DNA of 36,991 nt, taken from the NCBI GenBank assembly GCA_020426005.1, contig JAGQQW010000023.1, positions 1 through 36,991 on the forward strand, given 5' to 3'. Positions within the stretch are counted from its first letter, which is position 1. Every line of letters starts with the position of its first letter. Under the pieces are notes generated by a model, which worked only from the letters and a program-made list of their open reading frames with translations, did no database searches and had not been told where the DNA came from. Position numbers and translations under genes: made by a program. Shown here piece by piece: positions 15,592 to 24,238 of this stretch. Origin of the DNA: Planctomycetota bacterium. Lineage in GTDB: Bacteria > Planctomycetota > UBA1135 > GCA-002748355.

Positions 15592-16701
15592 ATGAGCGGG
15601 CTTCGAGAAGTTGCTGACGCGCCATGGACCGAACTCCTTTCGCGCTACGAAACAACGGCGACCAGACTCGAAAGTGCGTATGCCGAACTGCGGTCTCATG
15701 CCGTTCGAATCGAGGGAGAACTCGCCGACAAGAACCGCCTCCTCGCCGCGAGTGTCGAGGAGATGGACCGCGTCCTCGAGGCGCTGCCACTCGCAGTGTT
15801 CCGGCAACGTGGCAACGCAATCTCTCCGATCAATGCTGCAGCCCGTGTCGTGCTGGAGACGCACGGACGCGTGCCTGCATTGCAGGGTGATCCAGAGTCG
15901 GTCGTCACCGAGATCGGAGTCGACGGCAAGTCTCGGTGCTTCGAGAGGCGAGTCGTCACGACGGAAGACGGAGCCTTGCTGTTCTTGGAAGACCGAACGC
16001 GTCAGATCGCGATGGAGGCCGAGTTGCGGCGCCTCGAGCGCCTTGGCGGCCTCGCCGAACTCGCGCTCGGCATCGCGCACGAGATTCGGAATCCGCTCAA
16101 CGGACTGGGAGGCTTCGCAAGCCTGCTCCAGCGAACGCCAGATTCGCCGCGTGCCTCCGAATGGGCCGGCAAGATCGCCGAGGGATCACGACGCGTCGAA
16201 TCGATCGTGCGCAGCCTGTTGGACTTCGCACGACCGGAGCGCGCCTCCGAGACCGTCGTGCTGCCGGTGGCCGAGTGGTTCGATGTCGCAGCGCGTGAGC
16301 TGCCGGTCGAAATCGACGAAGGGGCGGGCCGCGTCCGCGTGGTCGGATCTCGGGGACCTCTCGAACAAGTCTTGTCCAACCTGACTCGAAACAGCAAAGA
16401 GGCCGGCGCCACTCGCTGCAAGGTTCGCATGCTCGTGCATGCATCCGAGTCGGTGACCATTCGCATCAGCGATGACGGTCCGGGCATAGACACGACAGTT
16501 GCGGAGCGCATCTTCGACCCGTTCGTCGGGACGAAAGAGAGTGGCTCCGGACTCGGCCTCGCTTTCGCCGCGCGGGCGATCGAGCGCATGGGGGGCGTTC
16601 TGCGCCTCGCTTCGGAACTAGACGACGAGGACCTTCACGGTGCAGGGTTCGAACTGACCCTTCGCACGGCGCCAGGCGATCGCATCGAGAGCGACGCATG
16701 A
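15592..16701 (+). CDS. PAS-domain histidine kinase (FlrB/FleS-like)
   Basis: 369 residues with no membrane segment: an N-terminal coiled coil (about 20-60), a degenerate PAS-like region (about 58-140, EMDRVLEALPLAVFRQRGN), then DHp with H163 in LGIAHEIRNPLNGLGGF, and the HATPase domain with N box (LSNLTRNSKEAG), G1 (SDDGPGID), F box (IFDPF) and G2 (GSGLGLAFAARAIE). This layout matches FlrB/FleS, the cytoplasmic kinases that phosphorylate the NtrC-type class III flagellar activator. The start at ATG 15592 is 4 nt after the previous stop; ATG 15571 is a weaker option. It overlaps the next regulator by 4 nt, which strongly implies they are cognate. Confidence 0.92.
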   Translation: MSGLREVADAPWTELLSRYETTATRLESAYAELRSHAVRIEGELADKNRLLAASVEEMDRVLEALPLAVFRQRGNAISPINAAARVVLETHGRVPALQGDPESVVTEIGVDGKSRCFERRVVTTEDGALLFLEDRTRQIAMEAELRRLERLGGLAELALGIAHEIRNPLNGLGGFASLLQRTPDSPRASEWAGKIAEGSRRVESIVRSLLDFARPERASETVVLPVAEWFDVAARELPVEIDEGAGRVRVVGSRGPLEQVLSNLTRNSKEAGATRCKVRMLVHASESVTIRISDDGPGIDTTVAERIFDPFVGTKESGSGLGLAFAARAIERMGGVLRLASELDDEDLHGAGFELTLRTAPGDRIESDA

Positions 16702-18074
16702 CGGCATTCCGCGTCCTCCTTGCCGATGATGATGGATTGTCGCGCGACTTCCTTCGCGAGGCACTCGAAGCTGCCGGTTGCCAGGTGACCGCCGTGGACG
16801 ATGGGCATGCCGCGATCCGCAAGCTCGCGAATGGTGGTGAGTTCGACGTCGTCGTCAGTGATCTCCGGATGCCGCGCAAGAGCGGCTTCGATGTATTGGA
16901 AGTGGCTTCGAGCCACGACCTCGCGTTCGTGCTGATCACTGCGTACGGCAGCGCCGATGTCGCCGTCGATGCACTCCGGAAGGGTGCGGACGACGTGTTG
17001 TTCAAGCCCGTCGATCTCGAGCAGCTGGAGACAGCTCTCGCGAGGCTCGAAAAGCGGGGACGGCTCGTCGCGGAGAACGCATACCACCGAGAGTCTGCAC
17101 TGGCCTCGAATGCACTCGTGCACAGTCCTGCGCTCCTCGACGTGTTTCGGGTCGTGGATCGCGTCGCCGCGAGCCCGACGACCGTGCTCGTCACCGGTGA
17201 AAGTGGTACGGGAAAAGAAGTCGTTGCGACCGAGTTGCATCGTCGTAGTCCACGCTCGTCAGGTCCCTTCATCCGTGTCAACTGTGCTGCTCTTCCCGAG
17301 AGTCTGATCGAGAGTGAGCTCTTCGGTCACGAGGTAGGAGCGTTCACCGGTGCTGCGAGTCGCAAGCTCGGTCGCTTCGAACTCGCTCATGGGGGAACTC
17401 TCCTGCTCGACGAGATCGGCGAGCTGCCGGCGGGGTTGCAGGCCAAGCTGCTGCGCATCTTGGAGACGTCGACGTTCTCGAGGGTCGGCGGGGTCGAATC
17501 GATCGAAGTCGACGTGCGCGTGATCGCGTCGACGAATGCCGACCTCGAAGCGATGGTGGCCGCCGGGACGTTCCGTGCCGACCTCTACTACAGGTTGCAC
17601 ATCGTGCCGATCGAGGTGCCTCCGCTGCGCGAACGTCGCGAGGACATCCTGCCGTTGGCCGAGCTATTCCTCGCCGAGGAGAGTCGTCGACATGGCGTGC
17701 CGCATCCAGAACTCGAACCCGAGGCTCGGTCCCTGCTCTACCACTATGCGTGGCCGGGCAACGTGCGGGAACTCCGCAACCTGATGCAGCGTGCCTTCCT
17801 GTTGTGCGAAGGAGGGCGGATCACACATCAGCGTCTCGCGACGTGGCTCGATGACGGTCCGCGGACTACCTCGACGAACAACGTGGACGAAGCACGTGCG
17901 ACTGGAGCCTTCCCCGAAAGCTGGGTCGGCACGTCCCTGCGTGAAGTCGAAGATGCGTTCATTCTCGCGACACTCGAGTCCGTCGACGGGAAGCGATCCG
18001 AAGCCGCCCGGCTGCTCGGCGTTGCACCGCGCACGCTCTACAACCGCCTACGCTCGATCGACGTAGAGAGTTGA
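16698..18074 (+). CDS. Sigma54-dependent NtrC-family response regulator (second; FlrC/FleR-like)
   Basis: 458 residues with receiver (acidic residues D10-D12, phospho-acceptor D55 in VVVSDLRMPRKSGFD, K103), AAA+ domain with GESGTGKE at 167-174, GAFTGA at 214-219 and LLLDEIGELP, and a C-terminal Fis-type helix-turn-helix (SEAARLLGVAPRTLYNRLR). All residues needed for sigma54 activation are present. It overlaps the kinase gene by 4 nt and lies just upstream of flgB, the position of FlrC/FleR in other bacteria, so it is likely to switch on basal-body or filament genes at sigma54 promoters. Which promoters those are could not be settled from this window. Confidence 0.93.
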   Translation: MTAFRVLLADDDGLSRDFLREALEAAGCQVTAVDDGHAAIRKLANGGEFDVVVSDLRMPRKSGFDVLEVASSHDLAFVLITAYGSADVAVDALRKGADDVLFKPVDLEQLETALARLEKRGRLVAENAYHRESALASNALVHSPALLDVFRVVDRVAASPTTVLVTGESGTGKEVVATELHRRSPRSSGPFIRVNCAALPESLIESELFGHEVGAFTGAASRKLGRFELAHGGTLLLDEIGELPAGLQAKLLRILETSTFSRVGGVESIEVDVRVIASTNADLEAMVAAGTFRADLYYRLHIVPIEVPPLRERREDILPLAELFLAEESRRHGVPHPELEPEARSLLYHYAWPGNVRELRNLMQRAFLLCEGGRITHQRLATWLDDGPRTTSTNNVDEARATGAFPESWVGTSLREVEDAFILATLESVDGKRSEAARLLGVAPRTLYNRLRSIDVES

Positions 18075-18178
18075 ATCGCGCTCAAGAGCGGCGCTGACTC
18101 GCGTCGATGAAGAACCTGCGGTGTCATCGGGATCTTCGCCCGAACGCCGCCGGTTCCAAGGAGTACAGGAGTAGGCAC

Positions 18179-18532
18179 GTGATCGACTTCGACCGGAGCT
18201 TCGGCTTCTACGAGACGGTGCTGCGTGGCATCACAGCCAGACAGCAGGTCACATCGCTCAACATCGCCAACCAGAGCGTTCCCGGGTATCGCACTCGCGA
18301 GGTCCGCTTCGAAGAGGTCCTCCAGCAAGCGCTCGACACGGGCACCGATCCCGAATCGGTCGAGTTCGAACCGACCGTCGTCGGCACGTTGCCGCTCAAA
18401 GCGAACGGCAACGACGTGGACCTGGAGCGTGAGTGGATGCAGATGGAGGCCAACAAACTCCAGCACGACATCTTTGCGCGCGCGACCGGTTCGTCGCTTC
18501 GCGGAATCATGACCGCGATTCGGAGTCGATGA
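18179..18532 (+). CDS. flgB: Flagellar basal-body rod protein FlgB
   Basis: FlgB is a proximal rod subunit assembled in the periplasm on the MS ring. The 117-residue protein has FYETVLRGITARQQVTSLNI followed by ANQSVPGYRTREVRFEEVL, the flagellar rod N-terminal signature, and the C-terminal helix region. I chose GTG 18179, preceded by GGAG at 7 nt, which gives the usual short N-terminus; the ATG at 18107 would add 24 atypical residues. It starts 104 nt after the second NtrC-type gene and heads the flgBC-fliEFGHIJ series. Confidence 0.93.
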   Translation: MIDFDRSFGFYETVLRGITARQQVTSLNIANQSVPGYRTREVRFEEVLQQALDTGTDPESVEFEPTVVGTLPLKANGNDVDLEREWMQMEANKLQHDIFARATGSSLRGIMTAIRSR

Positions 18533-18954
18533 CGATGAGTGACGTCTTTTCGGGCTTCTCGGCTTCGATTTCGGCAATGGCTGCCGAGCGGAAGCGCATG
18601 CAGGTCATCTCGTCGAACATCTCGAACGCGGGCACGGTCGACGAGAGTGGCCCGTATGTGCGCAAGTCGGTGATCTTCGAAGAAGTGTTCGACGAGGCAC
18701 AGCGTTCGAACATCGCGTCCGGTGTTCGCGTCAAAGATGTCTACGAGGACAGGGTGAGCGAGCATCCGATCATCCACAATCCTGGACACATCGCCGCCGA
18801 CAAAGAGGGGTTCGTCAAGCTCCCCAACGTCAACATCGTCCAGGAACTCGTCGACATGATGATCGCGCGACGTTCCTACGGTGCCAACGTCGCTGCCTTC
18901 CAAACGTGGCGCAGCATGTTGCGTGACGCCATCAGCAACATCGGGACGCGGTGA
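18529..18954 (+). CDS. flgC: Flagellar basal-body rod protein FlgC
   Basis: FlgC is a second proximal rod subunit. The 141-residue protein carries MAAERKRMQVISSNISNAGT, the rod-family N-terminal signature, and the C-terminal motif VNIVQELVDMMIARRSYGAN shared by rod and hook proteins. The ATG at 18529 overlaps the flgB stop (ATGA). A second in-frame ATG at 18535 has better spacing (9 nt) from the GGAG at 18522, so the true start may be two codons later. The length is typical. Confidence 0.95.
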   Translation: MTMSDVFSGFSASISAMAAERKRMQVISSNISNAGTVDESGPYVRKSVIFEEVFDEAQRSNIASGVRVKDVYEDRVSEHPIIHNPGHIAADKEGFVKLPNVNIVQELVDMMIARRSYGANVAAFQTWRSMLRDAISNIGTR

Positions 18955-18959
18955 TCACC

Positions 18960-19301
18960 ATGAGCCTGATTCGCGATGACGGTATCGGTTCTGCATTCGG
19001 TTCGTTCGGCGGCCGGATCCAGGAAACGCGTTTGCCAGGTGATGGCGCACGCAAGCCGCTGTCCGTCGACGACACGGAGAAGGCGTCGTTCGGTGATCTC
19101 CTCAGCGATGGAATCCAGTCCGTCGCTGCTCATCAAGATCAGGTACGAATCGAACTCGAGAAGTTCGCAACCGGGAAGAGCGATGGCGTCCAAGACGTGA
19201 TGCTCGCCATGGGCAAGTCCGAAGTCGCGTTCGCGCTGATGCTCGAAGTGCGCAACAGGCTCGTCGATGCGTGGCGCGAGATCACGCGCATTCAGGCCTG
19301 A
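18960..19301 (+). CDS. fliE: Flagellar hook-basal body complex protein FliE
   Basis: FliE joins the MS ring to the rod. The protein (113 residues from ATG 18960) ends in the family's conserved helix, VMLAMGKSEVAFALMLEVRN followed by RLVDAWREITRIQA, which marks FliE clearly. The N-terminal part is variable, as usual. A GTG at 18951, overlapping the flgC stop by 4 nt, is an alternative start that adds three residues. It lies between flgC and fliF in the common flgB-flgC-fliE-fliF order. Confidence 0.92.
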   Translation: MSLIRDDGIGSAFGSFGGRIQETRLPGDGARKPLSVDDTEKASFGDLLSDGIQSVAAHQDQVRIELEKFATGKSDGVQDVMLAMGKSEVAFALMLEVRNRLVDAWREITRIQA

Positions 19302-19329
19302 TCGACACTTCGTTTCCGTCTGACGACCA

Positions 19330-20862
19330 ATGCCGACCTTCCTTTCCGAGATCCTGACGCAGCTCCGCAACATCTGGGCTCAGCTCAGTGGCGGTCAGCG
19401 ATTGATGACAGCTGCGGTCCTGTCGGGCGTCTTGCTCGGAATGATCGGATTGATCTTCTTCGCGACGCGGCCGGATTATCGCGCGATCGGCAACGATCTC
19501 GACGGGGAAGACAAGCGGATGGCGGTCGCTGCCTTCGAGGAGGCGAGGATCGATTTCCGCATCGAGAACACGGTCTTGATGGTCAACGGCAGTCAATACA
19601 GCGAAGCCGAGAAAGCGCTGACCGCCAAAGGGCTGCGCGGTACCGACTCGTCCACGCGAGAGGACAGCACCTCGAGCTTCACGCAGGACCGCGATCATCG
19701 GAGCTACACGCTTCAGCTCAGCAAGATCCGGCGCGTCGAGGCGCAGATCCGCAAGTTGGGCGGTGTGCGAAGCGTGTTGGTCAACGTCTACGAGCCGAAC
19801 GGCCCCAACATCCTGCGAAAGCAGGAGCCGCGTCGCGCGAGCGTGATGCTCGACCTCGCGCGCAGCTCGTCGTTCCAGGGGGTCGCGAGTGCGGCTCGAG
19901 GAATCGTCGCGAGCAGCCTCGGGATCTCGCCTGACGAAGTCCAGGTCACGGACAGTGAGCATCAGGTGCTGAATGGCGCTTCCGGTTCTGGTGGCACGGG
20001 GTTCTCGCCGCTCATCGATCTGCAGAACCAGACGTCGGCGATGCTCACGATGCGCGTCCGGTCGATCCTCGAGCGTATGTGGCCGGGCAAGACACTCGTC
20101 AGCGTCAACGCGACGTATGACAACAAAGTCGTCGAGAGCCACAAGAAGATCGTCTCGACCGACAAGGTCGTGCTCAAGGAGAAGAGCTACAAGACCAAGG
20201 ACTCGACCGGGTCGGCCGCGAGCGGCGACCCGAATGGCGTCGGTGCAACGTCCAACACCTCTGCCGCCGGCAACGGAGCCGAGAAGAACTCGTCGATCAC
20301 GCAGACCGACCGCGACTACCAGCCGATCATCGGCGAGGAAAGCCTGCGCGTTCTCGCACCGGACATCGAGCAGTTGTCGGTCTCGTTGATGATCGATGAG
20401 TCGCTCGCCAGCATGAAGCAGGACATCGAGAATCAGGTCAAGAACGCGATTGGATGGAAGCAGGGTCGTGACTCCGAGGTCACGGCGACGGCCACGAAGT
20501 TCGAAGAATTCACGGACCTCCCCGAGCCGAACGGCACCGTAGCGCTGATCAAGGAGTGGGCGCCGCTCGCTGGTCAGATTCTCTCCGTGCTCTTCGTGCT
20601 GTTCTTCCTCAAGGGCTTGCTCAAGCGCAACAAGGCGACGGGCGCAGGGGCGGCTGGTACGGCCCGTGCGGCTGCTGCCGGCGGGACGGCGGCGCGCTCG
20701 GGCTCGGGAGGGGCTGTGGATGGCGGCGCCGCCGGCGAAGGCGAAGACTCAGTCAAGCAGACGATGAAGCTGCGCAAGGAGATCGAGAAGGTCGTAGCCG
20801 ACGATCCCGCCAGTGTGAGCCGGATGCTCGAGTCGTGGCTCTCCAACAAGGAGCCAGCGTGA
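19330..20862 (+). CDS. fliF: Flagellar MS-ring protein FliF
   Basis: FliF forms the MS ring in the inner membrane, the base for rod assembly and for the FliG rotor. The 510-residue protein has a first transmembrane segment (about 25-46), the ring-building motif region YSEAEKALTAKGLRGTDSST and LSKIRRVEAQIRKLGGVRSV, the periplasmic domain with SSLGISPDEVQVTD, a second transmembrane segment (about 416-434), and a cytoplasmic tail ending in a FliG-binding helix (IEKVVADDPASVSRMLESWL). Before that helix is an Ala/Gly-rich linker (about 440-475). It starts 28 nt after fliE with only a weak ribosome site. Confidence 0.95.
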   Translation: MPTFLSEILTQLRNIWAQLSGGQRLMTAAVLSGVLLGMIGLIFFATRPDYRAIGNDLDGEDKRMAVAAFEEARIDFRIENTVLMVNGSQYSEAEKALTAKGLRGTDSSTREDSTSSFTQDRDHRSYTLQLSKIRRVEAQIRKLGGVRSVLVNVYEPNGPNILRKQEPRRASVMLDLARSSSFQGVASAARGIVASSLGISPDEVQVTDSEHQVLNGASGSGGTGFSPLIDLQNQTSAMLTMRVRSILERMWPGKTLVSVNATYDNKVVESHKKIVSTDKVVLKEKSYKTKDSTGSAASGDPNGVGATSNTSAAGNGAEKNSSITQTDRDYQPIIGEESLRVLAPDIEQLSVSLMIDESLASMKQDIENQVKNAIGWKQGRDSEVTATATKFEEFTDLPEPNGTVALIKEWAPLAGQILSVLFVLFFLKGLLKRNKATGAGAAGTARAAAAGGTAARSGSGGAVDGGAAGEGEDSVKQTMKLRKEIEKVVADDPASVSRMLESWLSNKEPA

Positions 20863-20884
20863 TGAACAGTGCAAGGAGACGCAC

Positions 20885-21886
20885 GTGCTGAACGACGCAC
20901 ACAAGATCGCTGCTCTCCTACTCGCGATCGATCAGGATCTCGCCGCGGACGTTCTGCGTCACATGGGCGAGGACCAGCTCGACATGGTCACACGCGCGAT
21001 GAAGGAACTCGAAGAGATCGCCGTCGACGAGACGGATCTCCATTCGATCTTCACCGAAGCACGCGGTCGTCTGCGCAGTGCCGGGCTCGCGTTGGGCGAC
21101 GTCGGAAGCGTCATCGCTGGCGTGTTGCGCAAAGCGTTCGGCAAGGACCGTGGCAACGAGATGATCAAGGAGGTCGAGAAGCACACGCTCGCGACGCGTC
21201 CGTTCTCGGTCTTCGAACAGATTCCGTCCGAGGACTTGGCGGTCCTGCTGCAGGACGAGCATCCTCAGATCACTTCCGTGTTCCTCGCGAACCTCGCGAC
21301 CGAGAAGTCGGGAGAAGTCATTGCCGCGTTCGACGAGAGCGTGCGCGCCGATATCGTTCACCGGATCGCGACGCTCGGACGTTCGTCCCCCGAAGTCGTG
21401 CAGCGCGTCGTCGACGTGCTGCGGACGAAAGTGCGCGGTCTGGGATTGTCGACGAGCCGCTCCGAGCCGAAGGCTTGGATCAAGAAGGCTGCCGGGATCT
21501 TGATTCAGAGCGGCGGCGAGAAGGAAATGCTCGCGACGATCTCCGAGAAGGACGAGAGCATCGCGACGCAGATTCGCGAAGAGATGTTCACGTTCGACGA
21601 CATCGGAAGCCTCGACAAGAAGTCGATGCAGAAGATCCTCGGCTCGATCGACACCGGCGTGCTCGCAATCTCGCTCAAGGCCTGCTCGACGGAGACGGAG
21701 ACGAACATCTTCGAAAACCTGAGCAAGCGTGCCCGCGAGATGGTCGTCGACGAACGCGATGCTCTCGGCCCCACGGCGCTCAGCGACGTCGTGGCTGCAC
21801 AGAAGACGATTCTCGCGCAAGTCCGGGACTTGATCGAGTCGGGTGAGGTTCGTGCCGTCGGTGGTGCGGCCGAGGAGCTCGTATGA
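20885..21886 (+). CDS. fliG: Flagellar motor switch protein FliG
   Basis: FliG is the rotor protein that receives torque from the MotA stator. The 333-residue protein shows the N-terminal domain that binds FliF (HKIAALLLAIDQDLAADVLR), the middle armadillo domain with the EHPQ signature (LLQDEHPQITSVFLANLATE), and the C-terminal torque domain (FTFDDIGSLDKKSMQKILGS). The C-terminal charged helix is intact (ISLKACSTETETNIFENLSK). The start is GTG 20885 with AAGGAG 6 nt upstream. Its stop overlaps fliH by 4 nt. Confidence 0.96.
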   Translation: MLNDAHKIAALLLAIDQDLAADVLRHMGEDQLDMVTRAMKELEEIAVDETDLHSIFTEARGRLRSAGLALGDVGSVIAGVLRKAFGKDRGNEMIKEVEKHTLATRPFSVFEQIPSEDLAVLLQDEHPQITSVFLANLATEKSGEVIAAFDESVRADIVHRIATLGRSSPEVVQRVVDVLRTKVRGLGLSTSRSEPKAWIKKAAGILIQSGGEKEMLATISEKDESIATQIREEMFTFDDIGSLDKKSMQKILGSIDTGVLAISLKACSTETETNIFENLSKRAREMVVDERDALGPTALSDVVAAQKTILAQVRDLIESGEVRAVGGAAEELV

Positions 21887-22470
21887 CTCGTGCGACGATC
21901 GTCCTCGACCGGAAGCTCGTTGCGGTGCGAGCGCGCAAATCCATGGAAGCGCGAGCGAACCCGTCGCAAGCCGGTGACTGCGATCTCACGCGCCTGGATC
22001 CGCGTCGCGATCTCCGAAACCGAATCGAAGAAGAGCGCCTGCAGCGGCGTGCGCTCGCGGATTCGATCCGAGCTGCACTCGCCTCCGTCGACGTCGGCGA
22101 TCGACTCGACGCCATGCGCGACTGGATTCTCGATTTGGCTTTCGGCCTCGCGAGTCAAGTTCTCGAGCGTGAGATCGATCGCGGTGCCTACGAGCTCTCG
22201 GGTGCGTTGCGGTCGTGTTTCGACGCCGCAGTCGAGACGGCGAAGATCTTGCGAGTTCTCGTGCACGCGGACGATGTCGATGCCGCGCGCTCCGTCGTCG
22301 AAACAGCGAGTGCCGAGAATGGAATTCGAGAAGCCCCACGTGTCGAGCCCGATTCTCGCGTCACGCGCGGCACGTGCATCGTCGTGACCGATGCAGGGCG
22401 CTTCCGTCACGACCCGCGTGCGATGCTCGAAGATGCAATCGTGCGCATGGGACAGGCGGTGCGCGCATGA
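21883..22470 (+). CDS. fliH: FliH-like flagellar assembly protein (FliI regulator)
   Basis: FliH binds and holds back the export ATPase FliI and links it to the C-ring. The 195-residue protein is placed by context between fliG and fliI with ATGA overlaps on both sides, and its features agree: a charged coiled-coil part (RRDLRNRIEEERLQRRALAD) followed by a FliH/V-ATPase E-type C-terminal domain (LDLAFGLASQVLEREIDRGA; RGTCIVVTDAGRFRHDPRAM). The sequence is divergent, as FliH often is. The N-terminal 40 residues are unusual, with little similarity to the C-ring-binding motif that I can recognise. Confidence 0.85.
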   Translation: MTRATIVLDRKLVAVRARKSMEARANPSQAGDCDLTRLDPRRDLRNRIEEERLQRRALADSIRAALASVDVGDRLDAMRDWILDLAFGLASQVLEREIDRGAYELSGALRSCFDAAVETAKILRVLVHADDVDAARSVVETASAENGIREAPRVEPDSRVTRGTCIVVTDAGRFRHDPRAMLEDAIVRMGQAVRA

Positions 22471-23795
22471 CGCTTCCCGACGTAGGGAGCTTGCTGCAGG
22501 CCGCCTCGGTCTCCACGACCAAGGCAAGCTACGAGCGCGTTGGCTTCGTCCGTTCGGTCGAAGGTTTGCTCATGCGTGTCGTTGGGATCCAGGCCGCTAT
22601 GGGGTCCTTGTGCACGATTACATCGGCGCGCGGTGTGCGCCATGCGGAAGTGCTCGGGTTCGACGGTGGGGAACACCTCCTGTTGCCGATCGCTGGCCTC
22701 GAGGGAGTTGCACCCGGTGATGCGGTCCACGTGGTCGCGGATCACATCGAGGTACCGGTAGGTCCGGCGTGCCTCGGTCGTGTGGTCGACGGTCTCGGCG
22801 AGCCGATCGATGGCCTCGGGCCGATCCTCGCGCCGAAGCGCCGAATCGACGCGGCTCCGCCGATGGCGCTCGAACGACCGGTCATCGATCAAGCGTTGGA
22901 GACTTCCGTCCCTGCGATCGATGGGTTCTTGACACTCGGAAGAGGTCAACGCGTCGGAATCTTCGCGGGAAGTGGTGTCGGAAAGTCGACTCTTCTGGGC
23001 ACGATCGCGCGCACGTCGGACATCGACGTCAACGTCATCGCGCTCATCGGTGAACGCGGCCGAGAAGTGCAGGAGTTCCTGATCGACGTTCTCGGTCAGG
23101 ACGGCTTGGCTCGCTCGGTAGTCGTCGTCGCGACCAGCGATACGCCTGCGCTCGTTCGCGTGAAAGCCGTCATGACCGCTCTAACGATCGCGGAGAGCTT
23201 TCGTGATGCGGGGCGCGACGTGCTCTTGACCATGGACTCGGTCACGCGATTCGCGAGTGCACAACGTGAGATCGGTCTCGCGATCGGAGAGCCACCGACT
23301 CTACGTGGCTATCCACCTAGCTTCTTCGCTTCCTTGCCGCGCATCGTCGAGCGCCTCGGGGCGACGACATCGGGAAGCATCACTGGACTCCTGACCGTGC
23401 TCGTCGAGGGAGACGACCTCAACGAGCCCGTCGCGGACACGCTACGCGGACTTCTCGATGGGCACGTCGTGCTCGACCGCGCACTCGCCAAGCGCGGGCT
23501 CTATCCGGCGATCGACGTACTCGCGTCGGTGAGCCGTTTGATGCCGAGACTCGTCGGACCGGAGGATCTCGAGGTCGCGCGGATCTTGCGTTCGTGCCTC
23601 GCGATACTCGAGGAGACGCGCGAACTCAGGCAAGTCGGCGCTTACCAACCCGGATCCGATCCACTGCTCGATCGGGCAGTCGCAATCCGCGGTCATCTCG
23701 AGTCGCTGTTGCACGGGGGTGGCGAGACCGTGCCCATGCAAGCCGTGCGTGCCCGGATGAAATCTCTCGTCAATGACATCGGAGGTCTCCAATGA
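22467..23795 (+). CDS. fliI: Flagellum-specific export ATPase FliI
   Basis: FliI is the F1-beta-like ATPase of the flagellar type III export apparatus. The 442-residue protein contains Walker A AGSGVGKST at 167-175, the catalytic GERGREV (194-200), Walker B (VLLTMD, D256), DSVTRFASAQREIGLAIGEP and the C-terminal region with LVNDIGG. ATG 22467 overlaps the fliH stop by 4 nt and gives the family's usual N-terminus; the longer frame upstream is a shadow over fliH. Confidence 0.96.
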   Translation: MTLPDVGSLLQAASVSTTKASYERVGFVRSVEGLLMRVVGIQAAMGSLCTITSARGVRHAEVLGFDGGEHLLLPIAGLEGVAPGDAVHVVADHIEVPVGPACLGRVVDGLGEPIDGLGPILAPKRRIDAAPPMALERPVIDQALETSVPAIDGFLTLGRGQRVGIFAGSGVGKSTLLGTIARTSDIDVNVIALIGERGREVQEFLIDVLGQDGLARSVVVVATSDTPALVRVKAVMTALTIAESFRDAGRDVLLTMDSVTRFASAQREIGLAIGEPPTLRGYPPSFFASLPRIVERLGATTSGSITGLLTVLVEGDDLNEPVADTLRGLLDGHVVLDRALAKRGLYPAIDVLASVSRLMPRLVGPEDLEVARILRSCLAILEETRELRQVGAYQPGSDPLLDRAVAIRGHLESLLHGGGETVPMQAVRARMKSLVNDIGGLQ

Positions 23796-24238
23796 GACGC
23801 TACCGGTTCGAACTCGAATCCGTTCTGCGACTAGCGCGCCTCGAATACAAACAAGCGCTCGCTGCCGCCGGTCAGTGGATCGAGCGACTCGATATGTTGC
23901 GACAGCGCGGCGAACTGATGCGAAGAATCGTACTCGGAGAAGCCGACAACGCGGAGAAGTCGCGCGCCCCGGGACTCTACGAGGCATATCGAGTCACGCT
24001 GCTCGACTCGATGCGCCAGAACGACCTCGAAGTCAGCCAAGCGGAGGCTCGACTACGAGAATGCCGGCGAGTCCTGGATGCGAAGCGGTCACGGCGCGAC
24101 GCGCTAGAGAAGCTCGATGAGCGCCGCCATGCAGCGTGGAGGGTCGAGTTCGAAAAACACGAGCAACGTGAACTCGAAGAACTCGCATCGCTCAGATCGA
24201 CTTCCGCACGTAGCTCAATTGGGAGGGCCGACAGATGA
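23792..24238 (+). CDS. fliJ: Flagellar export protein FliJ
   Basis: FliJ is a small coiled-coil protein that sits in the centre of the FliI hexamer like the F1 gamma subunit. The 148-residue protein starts MRRYRFELESVLRLARLEYK, the family's hallmark start (F..L..VL..R), and continues as one long charged coiled coil. It follows fliI with an ATGA overlap and overlaps the MotE-like gene by 4 nt, both supporting the call. Confidence 0.9.
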   Translation: MRRYRFELESVLRLARLEYKQALAAAGQWIERLDMLRQRGELMRRIVLGEADNAEKSRAPGLYEAYRVTLLDSMRQNDLEVSQAEARLRECRRVLDAKRSRRDALEKLDERRHAAWRVEFEKHEQRELEELASLRSTSARSSIGRADR

